Below are positions 50,369 through 58,662 of a DNA stretch of 64,000 nucleotides, one piece after another. The translations under genes and the position numbers were made by a program. This DNA comes from Chryseobacterium oleae. GTDB lineage: Bacteria; Bacteroidota; Bacteroidia; Flavobacteriales; Weeksellaceae. The notes beneath the pieces were generated by a model. That model was not told the DNA's origin. It worked only from the letters and a program-made list of their open reading frames with translations, and made no database searches. The stretch lies in contig NZ_FOVD01000006.1 of assembly GCF_900115055.1 (NCBI RefSeq), positions 269,258 through 333,257 on the forward strand, read 5' to 3'. How positions within the stretch are numbered: the first letter of the stretch is position 1; each line of letters opens with the position of its first letter.

Positions 50369-51235
50369 ATGAAGGCAGCCATATATTCTCAGAAAAAAGA
50401 CCTCGATACTTTTTTATATTTAAGCAAGTTTATCTCAGAACTTGAAACCAGAGGCGTAAAATCTGTTCTGTACGATGAAATGGCTGAAGCACTTCAGTTC
50501 TCAAAGATATTTGAAACATTCAACAACAAACAGGACCTTCTGGATAAGGAGGTAGACCTTTTCTTTACTTTCGGAGGTGACGGAACCATCGTGAATTCCC
50601 TGACTTTTATTGAAGACCTGGAGATCCCGATCGTGGGTGTCAATACCGGAAGATTAGGATTTCTGGCGAGTTTTACCAAAGAAGAAGCATTCAAAGAATT
50701 GGATGCCATCTTAAAAGGTGATGTGAAAACCAGCCGTCGTGCCGTGATTGAAGTGGTTTCTCCAAGATCTGACGATTTTTTCCCGTATGCATTGAATGAC
50801 GTTACCGTTTCAAGAAAGGAAACCACCTCTATGATTACGGTAGATTCTTATATCAACGATGAATTTTTAAATGTTTTCTGGGGCGACGGGGTTATCGTTT
50901 CCACGCCTACAGGATCTACGGCTTATTCATTAAGCTGTGGCGGACCGATTATCTCTCCGAACAACGAAAATTTCGTCATTACGCCCATCGCTCCCCACAA
51001 TCTGAATGTAAGACCTTTGGTGGTGAATGACAGGGTGGAAATCAAGTTTAGAGTGGAAAGCAGAGTGCCGCAGTATTCTCTTTCGCTGGACTCAAGACTG
51101 GTGCATATAGAAACCGATAAAGAAATTATCATCAAAAAGGCAGATTTCCAGATCCTTCTGGTGCAGCCCAACCATTTAAGTTTCTACGAAACAATCCGTC
51201 AGAAGCTGCTTTGGGGCAGGGACAAAAGAAATTAG
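50369..51235 (+). CDS. nadK: NAD kinase
   Basis: 288 residues. FTFGGDGTIVNS at ~67-78 with GGDGT (69-73) and VNTGRLGFLA are the NAD-kinase signatures; the beta-rich C-terminal domain holds WGDGVIVSTPTGSTAYSLSCGGPI. It makes NADP from NAD and ATP. It starts 1 bp after the CBS gene, so co-transcribed. Confidence 0.96.
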   Translation: MKAAIYSQKKDLDTFLYLSKFISELETRGVKSVLYDEMAEALQFSKIFETFNNKQDLLDKEVDLFFTFGGDGTIVNSLTFIEDLEIPIVGVNTGRLGFLASFTKEEAFKELDAILKGDVKTSRRAVIEVVSPRSDDFFPYALNDVTVSRKETTSMITVDSYINDEFLNVFWGDGVIVSTPTGSTAYSLSCGGPIISPNNENFVITPIAPHNLNVRPLVVNDRVEIKFRVESRVPQYSLSLDSRLVHIETDKEIIIKKADFQILLVQPNHLSFYETIRQKLLWGRDKRN

Positions 51236-51306
51236 TAATTCCTCAAAAATGATTACCTTTACAGGAATTTTAAAAACGCCTAATAATTTAAAATAAAAAG
51301 TAAAAC

Positions 51307-52377
51307 ATGAGCAGAATTTTTCCGGCAGGAGTTGCCACAGGTCAATTAGTTACTGATATTTTTCAGTACGCTAAAGAAAACAAATTTGCACTGCCTGCAG
51401 TAAACGTAATTGGTTCAAGCAATGTAAACGCTGTTATGGAAACCGCAGCGAAATTAAACTCTCCTGTAATTATCCAGTTTTCAAACGGTGGAGCAGCTTT
51501 TAACGCAGGAAAAGGACTCAACAACGATGGTCAGAAAGCAGCTATTTTAGGATCTATCGCCGGAGCAAAACATATTCATACTCTTGCAGAAGCTTACGGA
51601 GCAACTGTGATTTTACATACAGACCACTGTGCTAAGAAATTATTACCTTGGATCGACGGATTATTAGATGCAAGTGAAGAGCATTACAAGCAGACAGGAA
51701 AATCTCTTTATTCTTCCCACATGCTGGATCTTTCTGAAGAATCTCTGGAAGAAAATCTTGAAATTTCAGCTAAGTACTTCGAAAGAATGGCTAAAATGCA
51801 GATGACTTTAGAAGTTGAGATCGGTGTTACAGGTGGAGAAGAAGATGGTGTAGACAATTCTGATGTAGACAACTCTAAACTATATACTCAACCGGAAGAT
51901 ATCGCTTATACTTACGAAAAATTAAAAGCTATTTCTGACAACTTTACCATTGCTGCTGCTTTCGGTAACGTACACGGAGTTTACAAGCCAGGAAACGTGG
52001 TTCTTACCCCAAAAATCCTTGACAACTCTCAGAAATATGTTCAGGAGAAATTCGGAACAGCTGACAAGCCGATTAATTTTGTATTCCACGGAGGTTCAGG
52101 ATCTACTTTAGAAGAGATCAGAGAAGCTATCGACTATGGAGTAATCAAAATGAATATTGACACTGACCTTCAGTTCGCTTACACGGAAGGGGTTAGAGAT
52201 TATATGGTTAACAATATTGATTATTTAAGAGCTCAGATCGGAAACCCGGAAGGAGAAGAAAAACCTAACAAGAAATTCTACGACCCAAGAGTTTGGGTAA
52301 GAAAAGGTGAGGAAACTTTCTCTACAAGACTGGTTCAGGCGTTTGAAGACTTAAATAACGTAAATACTTTAAAATAA
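51307..52377 (+). CDS. fbaA: Class II fructose-bisphosphate aldolase
   Basis: 356 residues. VILHTDHCAKKLLPW with Asp106, His107 are the Zn/catalytic pair, GVTGGEEDGV is the active loop, and NFVFHGGSGSTLEEI the second His site. Zn-dependent aldolase of glycolysis/gluconeogenesis. Alone in its transcript; an inverted repeat follows at 52384. Confidence 0.95.
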   Translation: MSRIFPAGVATGQLVTDIFQYAKENKFALPAVNVIGSSNVNAVMETAAKLNSPVIIQFSNGGAAFNAGKGLNNDGQKAAILGSIAGAKHIHTLAEAYGATVILHTDHCAKKLLPWIDGLLDASEEHYKQTGKSLYSSHMLDLSEESLEENLEISAKYFERMAKMQMTLEVEIGVTGGEEDGVDNSDVDNSKLYTQPEDIAYTYEKLKAISDNFTIAAAFGNVHGVYKPGNVVLTPKILDNSQKYVQEKFGTADKPINFVFHGGSGSTLEEIREAIDYGVIKMNIDTDLQFAYTEGVRDYMVNNIDYLRAQIGNPEGEEKPNKKFYDPRVWVRKGEETFSTRLVQAFEDLNNVNTLK

Positions 52378-52383
52378 TTTTTT

Positions 52384-52452
52384 GTAAAAAGTAGAATGTA
52401 TAAAGTACAAAGTAGATTTAATGCTTTTGGCTTTATACATTTTACGTTTTAC
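52384..52452. repeat. 22-bp inverted repeat before accD
   Basis: GTAAAAAGTAGAATGTATAAAG (52384-52405) and CTTTATACATTTTACGTTTTAC (52431-52452) match at 20 of 22 positions as a hairpin. Between fbaA and accD, 22 bases before the accD ATG. It could terminate fbaA transcription or mask accD initiation. Confidence 0.7.
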
Positions 52453-52474
52453 ATGATACATTAATACAAACAAA

Positions 52475-53329
52475 ATGGCATTCGACTGGTTTAAAAGAAA
52501 AGCAAAAAACATTACCACCTCTACTGATGAAAAAAAGGATGTTCCCAAAGGCCTTTGGCATCAGACTCCATCAGGAAAAATAGTGGAGCATGATGAATTG
52601 AGAAGAAACAGCTACGTTTCTCCTGAAGACGGATTTCACGTAAGAATAGGAAGTGCAGAATTTTTTGAGATCCTTTTTGACGAAGGTAAGTTCACAGAAC
52701 TGGATGCCAATGTTGAAAGTATTGATATCTTAAACTTCAAGGACACCAAACCTTACAAAGACCGTCTGAAAGAAGTAAGAGCAAAAACAAAACTTACAGA
52801 CTCCATCAGAAATGCAGTAGGAACCGTAAAAGGGACTGAAATGGTGGTTTCATGTATGGATTTCGCCTTTATCGGTGGATCTTTAGGTTCTGTAATGGGT
52901 GAAAAAATCAGAAGAGCAGTAGATTACTGTATCGCCAACAAACTTCCGTACATGATCATCTGTCAGTCCGGAGGAGCGAGAATGCAGGAAGCAACTTACT
53001 CTCTGATGCAGCTTGCCAAAGTACAGGCTAAGCTTGCTCAGCTTTCTGAAGCAGGACTTTTATACATCGCTTACCTTTGTGACCCTACTTTTGGAGGTAT
53101 CACGGCTTCTTTCGCGATGACAGCAGATATTATCATGGCTGAGCCGGGAGCACTGATCGGGTTTGCAGGTCCGAGAGTAATCCGTGAGACGATCGGAAGA
53201 GACCTTCCGGAAGGTTTTCAGACCTCTGAATTCCTACAGGAAAAAGGATTTGTAGATTTCATCGTAAAAAGAACTGAAATTAAAGATACAGTAGCCAAAA
53301 CAGTTAATTTATTAGCTGCAAAAGCATAA
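52475..53329 (+). CDS. accD: Acetyl-CoA carboxylase carboxyltransferase beta subunit (no zinc-ribbon cysteines)
   Basis: 284 residues. The crotonase-like carboxyltransferase fold is clear (SCMDFAFIGGSLGSVMGEKIRRA; SGGARMQEATYSLMQLAK; GGITASFAMTADIIMAEPGALIGFAGPRVIRETIG). It forms malonyl-CoA with AccA, which is not in the window. The N-terminal segment that normally holds a four-Cys zinc ribbon (here residues ~27-55, GLWHQTPSGKIVEHDELRRN) has no cysteine at all. I believe this is common in the phylum but cannot check here. Confidence 0.95.
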   Translation: MAFDWFKRKAKNITTSTDEKKDVPKGLWHQTPSGKIVEHDELRRNSYVSPEDGFHVRIGSAEFFEILFDEGKFTELDANVESIDILNFKDTKPYKDRLKEVRAKTKLTDSIRNAVGTVKGTEMVVSCMDFAFIGGSLGSVMGEKIRRAVDYCIANKLPYMIICQSGGARMQEATYSLMQLAKVQAKLAQLSEAGLLYIAYLCDPTFGGITASFAMTADIIMAEPGALIGFAGPRVIRETIGRDLPEGFQTSEFLQEKGFVDFIVKRTEIKDTVAKTVNLLAAKA

Positions 53330-53351
53330 GATCTGTAACAAACACTATACA

Positions 53352-53380
53352 ATCTCTCTCTAATTAGGGAGAGATTTTTA
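53352..53380 (+). terminator. Intrinsic terminator of accD
   Basis: ATCTCTCTC-taatta-GGGAGAGAT with one wobble pair, then TTTTTA. Ends immediately before the next gene's start. Confidence 0.75.
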
Positions 53381-53383
53381 TTT

Positions 53384-53893
53384 ATGAGGACTTTTAAGAT
53401 TTTTTTTAATACCATCCGAAGCATGAGCCTGAAAAAGATCATGCGGCTTTTATCGCTTCTCCTTCCCCATCCTCTTTTTGCATTATTAAGTTTTCATGCA
53501 ACGGTACAGGCTTTCGCCATTGCCCAGAAAAAGTTTCCGAAAACGGCATCTAACAATGGCATTGGGAACGCTTTCAGACATGCACTCTGGTGTTGTTTCA
53601 TTATGATGTACTGCTGCAAAGTATCTTCACCGGAAAAAGCACTGAATTTCTGCAAAAGAATAACCGATATGCATGAAGAACTCTTTCCCAATCAGCCTTT
53701 GGAAACGAAAATGGATCTTCACAACAACAAAATCGGCATGGATTATTTCATGGAACTGCTGCCGGGAATTCACCGCCAGTTTTTTGAGAAGAATTTTTTC
53801 ATCGACAGCCTTGCCAGGAAAATGGATGATGCCAAGGTTTTGAAAAGCTTAGATGATGACTTTGAGGGATATCTGGTGTATTTAAACGACTAA
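53384..53893 (+). CDS. DUF6973-like protein
   Basis: 169 residues. The pattern NGIGNAFRHALWCC and later MDLHNNKIGMDYFMELLP matches the DUF6973 style (His/Asn-containing all-helical domain), known also at C-termini of polymorphic toxins, though here it stands alone with no toxin delivery domain. It lacks a signal peptide. The start ATG follows the accD terminator directly (within 10 bp). Function unknown. Confidence 0.7.
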   Translation: MRTFKIFFNTIRSMSLKKIMRLLSLLLPHPLFALLSFHATVQAFAIAQKKFPKTASNNGIGNAFRHALWCCFIMMYCCKVSSPEKALNFCKRITDMHEELFPNQPLETKMDLHNNKIGMDYFMELLPGIHRQFFEKNFFIDSLARKMDDAKVLKSLDDDFEGYLVYLND

Positions 53894-53907
53894 AATTAAA
53901 GATGCTA

Positions 53908-53990
53908 CGACTTCGCTCAGCATGACATTGCTGATACTAAGTTTTTTTAATGATCACGATAATATCCCTGTGTCACGCTGAGCGAAGTCG
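53908..53990. repeat. REP-like inverted repeat (GACTTCGCTCAGCGTGAC)
   Basis: CGACTTCGCTCAGCATGACA (53908) and TGTCACGCTGAGCGAAGTCG (53971) pair at 19 of 20 positions around 43 bp. A GC-richer word than its surroundings, typical of bacterial REP or BIME elements. Confidence 0.85.
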
Positions 53991-54092
53991 ATGCGTTTCC
54001 AATACATATTAAAAAATAAAAGGCTCTACAATAAAGTTTTTTCAGGTTTTACATTAAATTTATTATCTTTTCTAAAATTTTAATTCAATTAA

Positions 54093-55496
54093 ATGGTCCT
54101 CAGCAGAATTTGGTCGGCTTTCATTATCATTGCCATTGGCATTGCCAGTATAAAATACATCTCGTCTGGCCACTACAAAACCATCTTCAATGATATGGTG
54201 GTGGGAAAAGGCGGTGATACGGTTCAGATCGCTTCACAGCCGATGAATGCGCTTACCCCGGTTGTCAGAGACAGCCTGATGAAAAAGAATGATTTTGCGG
54301 ACAGCAGGATCCATTATAAAACAGATTCTCTTAAACAGAATGTAAAAGTTTACAGGGTTCAGGAAGCGGACGGCGTAATCGGGACCTCCGAAACGGCAGT
54401 TAAGATCTGTATCGGGCTGATTGGGATCATGACCCTGTTCATGGGATTCATGAGTATTGCTGAAAAAGCTGGAGGAATCAACTTACTGAGTAGATTAATT
54501 CAACCTTTCTTCTCAAAATTATTTCCCGACATTCCTAAAAACCATCCTGCTTTCGGACATATGCTGATGAATTTCAGCGCGAATCTTCTGGGACTGGACA
54601 ATGCCGCTACCCCATTCGGTTTAAAAGCGATGGAAAGTCTGCAAACATTAAATCCCAATAAAGACACTGCCAGCAATTCACAGATCATGTTTCTGTGTCT
54701 TCATGCCGGTGGAATGACCTTGATTCCGGTTTCTATTATTGCCATCCGGGCTTCGATGGGTTCAAAAACACCGACCGATATTTTTCTTCCCTGTATGATC
54801 GCAACATTTGCAGCCACTTTAGCTGCAATGATTGTTGTTTCACTATACCAAAAAATAAATCTCCTAAAACCTGTAGTTCTTGCTTATGTAGGAGGAATTT
54901 CCGCACTTATTGCCTTATTGGTTTTATATCTGGTTCAGCTGAGTAAAGATGAACTGGATGACTTCAGTAAAGTTTTAAGTAACGGATTGATACTCTTTAT
55001 CTTCTTAGCCATTGTTCTGGGTGCAGTTTATAAGAAAATTAATGTCTTTGATGCTTTTATTGAAGGCGCAAAAGAAGGTTTTACGACCTGTGTGAAGATT
55101 ATTCCTTATTTGGTTGGAATGTTGATTGCTATTTCTCTGCTAAGAACTTCCGGTGTTTTTGACGTTATTATTGACGGAATGAAATGGGTTGCGTATAACG
55201 CCCATCTGGATGCAAGATTTGTAGACGGACTTCCGACTGCTTTAATCAAGCCATTATCTGGTTCAGGAGCGCGAGGAATGATGGTGGATACGATGGCTAC
55301 TTTCGGTGCAGACAGTTTCCAGGGGAAATTAGCCGCAGTCCTTCAGGGAAGCTCAGATACTACGTTTTACGTGATTGCAGTATATTTTGGGGCCGTAGCC
55401 GTAAAGAACACAAGATACACGGTAATTGCCATGCTTCTGGCGGATCTGGTAGGCATTATTACTTCGATTGTGCTGGCGTATTTGTTTTTCGCTTAA
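54093..55496 (+). CDS. SpmA-SpmB-like fused nucleoside-recognition membrane protein
   Basis: 467 residues. Two Gate/nucleoside-recognition membrane domains: SpmA-like (~110-230, AGGINLLSRLIQPFF...LDNAATPFGLKAM) and SpmB-like (~300-467, GFTTCVKIIPYLVGMLIA; GLPTALIKPLSGSGARGMMVD). In spore formers these are two proteins affecting spore core dehydration; in this non-sporulating lineage the fused protein is probably a transporter or ion/peptidoglycan-related factor. Promoter is AT-rich; no partner gene. Confidence 0.88.
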   Translation: MVLSRIWSAFIIIAIGIASIKYISSGHYKTIFNDMVVGKGGDTVQIASQPMNALTPVVRDSLMKKNDFADSRIHYKTDSLKQNVKVYRVQEADGVIGTSETAVKICIGLIGIMTLFMGFMSIAEKAGGINLLSRLIQPFFSKLFPDIPKNHPAFGHMLMNFSANLLGLDNAATPFGLKAMESLQTLNPNKDTASNSQIMFLCLHAGGMTLIPVSIIAIRASMGSKTPTDIFLPCMIATFAATLAAMIVVSLYQKINLLKPVVLAYVGGISALIALLVLYLVQLSKDELDDFSKVLSNGLILFIFLAIVLGAVYKKINVFDAFIEGAKEGFTTCVKIIPYLVGMLIAISLLRTSGVFDVIIDGMKWVAYNAHLDARFVDGLPTALIKPLSGSGARGMMVDTMATFGADSFQGKLAAVLQGSSDTTFYVIAVYFGAVAVKNTRYTVIAMLLADLVGIITSIVLAYLFFA

Positions 55497-55500
55497 TTTG

Positions 55501-55539
55501 TTGCCAGTTGCTGGTTACTGGTTTTCTAGTTGCCAACTG
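55501..55539. repeat. Left inverted flank of the four-helix-bundle gene
   Basis: TTGCCAGTTGCTGGTTACTG and following TTTTCTAGTTGCCAACTG words. It is an imperfect inverted relative of GTTGCTAGTTGCTAGTTG on the other side (55942-55960, reverse complement). Confidence 0.6.
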
Positions 55540-55570
55540 ACTGCATCTATGAATTATTAAAAAAACACTT

Positions 55571-55936
55571 ATGAGCTACCTAAAACTTGACATTTATACT
55601 ATTGCTTTTGACCTGTTTATTGAGACTCATCAGCTGTCGTTAAAATTACCAAAATACGAATTATATGAGTTGGGAAGCCCACTAAGGAGATCTGCAGATT
55701 CTGTAGTGACCAATATCGCTGAAGGTTATGGTAGGAAAAGTTATAAAGGAGATTTTATCAGATTTCTTATTTATTCACAGGCAAGTTGTGACGAAACAGT
55801 AAGCCATTTATCCAAAATAATAAGACTTTATCCAGACCTGATCACAGATTTAAAGGATAAAACAGAACAATATCAACTCTTAGGAGGAAAAATAAATAAT
55901 TTTATAAAATACGTCCAGTTAAGCTGGCGAACATAA
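55571..55936 (+). CDS. Four-helix-bundle protein (S23/rRNA-IVS family)
   Basis: 121 residues. LDIYTIAFDLFIETHQLSLKLPKYELYELGSPLRRSADSVVTNIAEGYGR is the family signature with the SxxTNIAEG helix; the rest is helical. Members are commonly encoded in 23S rRNA intervening sequences or near retroelements; here it stands free between imperfect inverted repeats, with no reverse transcriptase. A nucleic-acid-binding role is likely; mobile origin is inferred. Confidence 0.87.
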   Translation: MSYLKLDIYTIAFDLFIETHQLSLKLPKYELYELGSPLRRSADSVVTNIAEGYGRKSYKGDFIRFLIYSQASCDETVSHLSKIIRLYPDLITDLKDKTEQYQLLGGKINNFIKYVQLSWRT

Positions 55937-55941
55937 ACCAC

Positions 55942-55960
55942 ACAACTAGCAACTAGCAAC
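55942..55960. repeat. Right inverted flank of the four-helix-bundle gene
   Basis: ACAACTAGCAACTAGCAAC, imperfect inverted match to 55501-55539. Confidence 0.6.
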
Positions 55961-55977
55961 TCTAAATAAACTCAATT

Positions 55978-56370
55978 ATGATCACAGATAAAGAATTCAC
56001 ATTAAGATTAATACGTCAGTTAACGCAAGCACTGGAAAAACTGATTTTAGACAAGCCTGAAGAAAGTTTAATGCAGAAAGAATTGGACTTTGAGTCTTTG
56101 ATGAAAGATATTTTCAAATTTGATTTTACCACCCTTGCCTCAAAAACAAAAGAAGAAATTATAGAAATCGTCAACGAAAGACAGGAAAGAGACCACAAAG
56201 ATTATTACGAAATGTTGGGAAACCTGTTCTATTTTACAGGCAGAGGAGAAAAAAATAATGAGTTTTTAGACAAGGCAAAAACGTTCTACGAATTGTATCT
56301 TCAGACCAGCGGTATTTTCGCACTACCCGTGATCAACAGAATTAATGAAATAAAAAAAGCACTTGAATAA
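55978..56370 (+). CDS. Small helical protein of unknown family
   Basis: 130 residues, all helical by residue pattern (FTLRLIRQLTQALEKLILDK; YYEMLGNLFYFTGRGEKNNEF; LDKAKTFYELYLQTSG), with a TPR-like C-terminus. The N-terminal RLIRQLTQALEKLILDKPEES resembles DUF6483-type proteins of Firmicutes. No function is apparent. It follows the four-helix-bundle gene by 41 bp and ends in a shared terminator. Confidence 0.6.
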   Translation: MITDKEFTLRLIRQLTQALEKLILDKPEESLMQKELDFESLMKDIFKFDFTTLASKTKEEIIEIVNERQERDHKDYYEMLGNLFYFTGRGEKNNEFLDKAKTFYELYLQTSGIFALPVINRINEIKKALE

Positions 56371-56380
56371 AGTGCTTTTG
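56355..56380. terminator. Bidirectional terminator
   Basis: AAAAGCACT-tgaataa-AGTGCTTTT, with A-run and T-run sides; it separates the plus-strand gene ending at 56370 from the minus-strand TonB gene ending at 56386. Confidence 0.75.
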
Positions 56381-56385
56381 TATTT

Positions 56386-57273
56386 TTAGAATGTGATTTT
56401 ATAAGAACCGGTAGAGGATGTACTTGCCTTTTCCGCTTTTACATATTTCTTAACCCAGGACACTCCCGTAGAAGATATGCAAGGATCTGATGTTCCTCCC
56501 GATCTTCTTGCAGAAACTACATTTCCGGCTTTATCTACCGTATAGGCAATGGTAATGGTTCCACTCGCTGTACAGCTGTTACTTGGTTGTGCGCCTCCTC
56601 TTCCCATAGTTCCAGGGATATAGCCGATTAGTTTTCTGTCAATTCCTACTTTGCTGTCTCCGTTTCCGTCTCCTCCTAAAGGATCTCCCGCATTACCGAT
56701 ACCTTCACCAGTTCCCTGGCTTCCGGCTTTTGTTCCTCTTCCTCTGATCAGGTTTCCGATGGCTGCGGTTCCTTTTCCGTCTCCGTTTCCGGTTTTGGAA
56801 TTGGCAGTTGTAGCTCCGGATTTCTTTGTATTTTTTGAAGCACTTGCGCTGGTGGCAGTCTTCTTATCTTCTTTTTTGGATTCTTCTTTCTTAGGAACAC
56901 TTACCTTCGAATTATTTCCTGTAATCACCTTTTCCTTCACTTCCGTTTTCTTAGGTTCCGGTGCAGGTTCAGGTTTTATTACTGTTTTTGTTTCAGGCAC
57001 GGCTGTTTCCACAGGTTCCGGAGTTACTTCTTCAGTGGCTGCGGCAAGGCTTCCCGGCTGATCTGCGGGTTCTTCAATCCCTTTTCCATTTCTGTTGTCA
57101 CCGAAATTAACAAGCATCGTTGTAACCACTTCATCAGACTGTTTATCCAGCTCCGGCTTCAGTTTATAAAGAAAAACAAAAAGCAGGATCCCAGACCAGA
57201 TCAGGATAGAAAGTACTGCACTTTTTATCCGGTCCCTGTTTTGCTCGTTTTTGTTTACTGTGTAACTTTTCAT
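56386..57273 (-). CDS. TonB-like energy transducer
   Basis: 295 residues. Cytoplasmic basic start, one membrane helix (~18-40, AVLSILIWSGILLFVFLYKL), a Pro/Glu/Lys-rich periplasmic spacer, an Ala/Ser/Gly/Lys-rich low-complexity region (~120-205), and a C-terminal TonB-like domain (~225-295, GTITIAYTVDKAGNVVSARRSGG; VSWVKKYVKAEK). It should carry energy from the ExbB-ExbD pair encoded just upstream to outer-membrane receptors. The spacer has few PxP repeats compared with classical TonB, and two Cys in the last domain could pair. Confidence 0.85.
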   Translation of the reverse strand: MKSYTVNKNEQNRDRIKSAVLSILIWSGILLFVFLYKLKPELDKQSDEVVTTMLVNFGDNRNGKGIEEPADQPGSLAAATEEVTPEPVETAVPETKTVIKPEPAPEPKKTEVKEKVITGNNSKVSVPKKEESKKEDKKTATSASASKNTKKSGATTANSKTGNGDGKGTAAIGNLIRGRGTKAGSQGTGEGIGNAGDPLGGDGNGDSKVGIDRKLIGYIPGTMGRGGAQPSNSCTASGTITIAYTVDKAGNVVSARRSGGTSDPCISSTGVSWVKKYVKAEKASTSSTGSYKITF

Positions 57274-57306
57274 TTTAAATGATTCTTTCCGACTATTTCG
57301 GAGTCA

Positions 57307-57705
57307 TTATTTATCTTTAACGGTTGCAATCGCAATGTTAAATTTATTCTTTTCCGCGATTTCCATGACGAAAACCACGTCTTTATGCATGGTATTTTCA
57401 TCTGCACGGATGGTGAAAGATTTATTCGCCTGACCTGTTAATTTACGGACAATGACAGCTTCCAACTGTTCTCTTGTCACAGGATTATCATCTACAAAAT
57501 ACGTTCCGTCCGGTTTAATACTTACCGTTAAAGGATTAGGAATATTATCTTCAACCGCTCCCGCTTTTGGCAACTTTACATCAATCGCGCTTTGATTGGC
57601 GGCTGATGAAGTGATCATAAAGAATATCAGCATCAGCAAGATAACATCGGTCATCGCTGCCAAACTGAATTCGGGATTCGCTTTATTTCTTCTCTGAATT
57701 TTCAT
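57307..57705 (-). CDS. exbD: ExbD/TolR biopolymer transport protein
   Basis: 132 residues. Cytoplasmic MKIQRRNKANPEF, one membrane helix (~18-40) containing the proton-path Asp20 in AMTDVILLMLIFFMI, then a periplasmic domain (IDVKLPKAGAVEDNIPNPLTVSI; FTIRADENTMHKDVVFVM). Works with ExbB and TonB. Order ExbB-ExbD-TonB on the minus strand, with short gaps of 33-82 bp. Confidence 0.93.
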   Translation of the reverse strand: MKIQRRNKANPEFSLAAMTDVILLMLIFFMITSSAANQSAIDVKLPKAGAVEDNIPNPLTVSIKPDGTYFVDDNPVTREQLEAVIVRKLTGQANKSFTIRADENTMHKDVVFVMEIAEKNKFNIAIATVKDK

Positions 57706-57787
57706 CTGTTTACTTTTACTTTTTTAATGGTCAGATGGAATCGCTATTGTTTGAAAACATTCTGGCCAGCGATTTCATAAGAAAGAT

Positions 57788-58492
57788 TTATAAAGGTTTG
57801 TTGATAAGGTCTAAAAATTCTCCGGACATATTCTGAGCTTTCAGTACAAATCTGTCGATTCTTGTTAAAAGAATATTGTAGAAAAAGTTAGCAGGAATCG
57901 CTACAGCCAAACCTACCGCCGTCTGTCCCAATGCCGTATAAATACCTTCAGACAATGTTTTTGGGGAGAAAGATCCCGTTGCATGAGAAAGGTTGAAGAA
58001 TGCAATGATCATCCCGATAACCGTTCCCAAAAGCCCTAACATCGGCGCGATACTTGGTACCACAGCCAGAAGGTTCAGATTCTTTTCCATATTCGCTACC
58101 TCTACCTGCGCTTGCGATTCCATAGCACTTACAATGTCAGAAACAGGGCGTCCAAGTCTTGAAATTCCTTTTTCTAAGATTCTTCCTTCGGGAGAGTTTT
58201 GTCTTTTACAGTAATCTGCAGCCGACTCTATCTTTCCTTCTTTGATAAAATCTTCAATATTCTCCATGAAATTGGCATCTGTTTTTGAAGTCAGCCTTTT
58301 AATAAAGAAGAAACGTTCAAAAAACAGGTATAGTGAAAACACACCTAAAGCCAGAACGACAAACATCACTATTTTAGCGAAAGCCCCTCCGTGGAACATG
58401 ATCTTCCAAAATGAAAATTCTAAATCGTCTGTTGCAACTGCAGGAGCAGTAATCTGTGCAAATAAAATCTGAGTAAGTTCCGTTAACAGCAT
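57788..58492 (-). CDS. exbB: MotA/TolQ/ExbB proton channel
   Basis: 234 residues. Three membrane segments: ~36-58 (AKIVMFVVLALGVFSLYLFFERF), ~143-168 (LLAVVPSIAPMLGLLGTVIGMIIAF) and ~185-205 (GQTAVGLAVAIPANFFYN). LGLLGTVIGMI and GLAVAIP are the family signature. Forms the pentameric channel for ExbD. First gene of the transducer operon; promoter core at 58522. Confidence 0.93.
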   Translation of the reverse strand: MLLTELTQILFAQITAPAVATDDLEFSFWKIMFHGGAFAKIVMFVVLALGVFSLYLFFERFFFIKRLTSKTDANFMENIEDFIKEGKIESAADYCKRQNSPEGRILEKGISRLGRPVSDIVSAMESQAQVEVANMEKNLNLLAVVPSIAPMLGLLGTVIGMIIAFFNLSHATGSFSPKTLSEGIYTALGQTAVGLAVAIPANFFYNILLTRIDRFVLKAQNMSGEFLDLINKPL

Positions 58493-58521
58493 TAATGTGA
58501 ATTTTTATAAAAATTTAACGA

Positions 58522-58529
58522 CAAATGTA
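58522..58529 (-). promoter_or_regulatory. Promoter core TACATTTG of exbBD-tonB operon
   Basis: Exact TAnnTTTG on the minus strand, 30 bp before the exbB ATG. Confidence 0.45.
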
Positions 58530-58662
58530 GTGGAATATTATGAATTGCTCTCTTAAAAATTGCTTAAAAACAACTTAAAATTTGTTATGATTTGGATACA
58601 GCAAATTCCTTTCCAAAAGAAACTTTGAAAAGAAATTTGATATAAAAAGGATGAAAAAGCGG

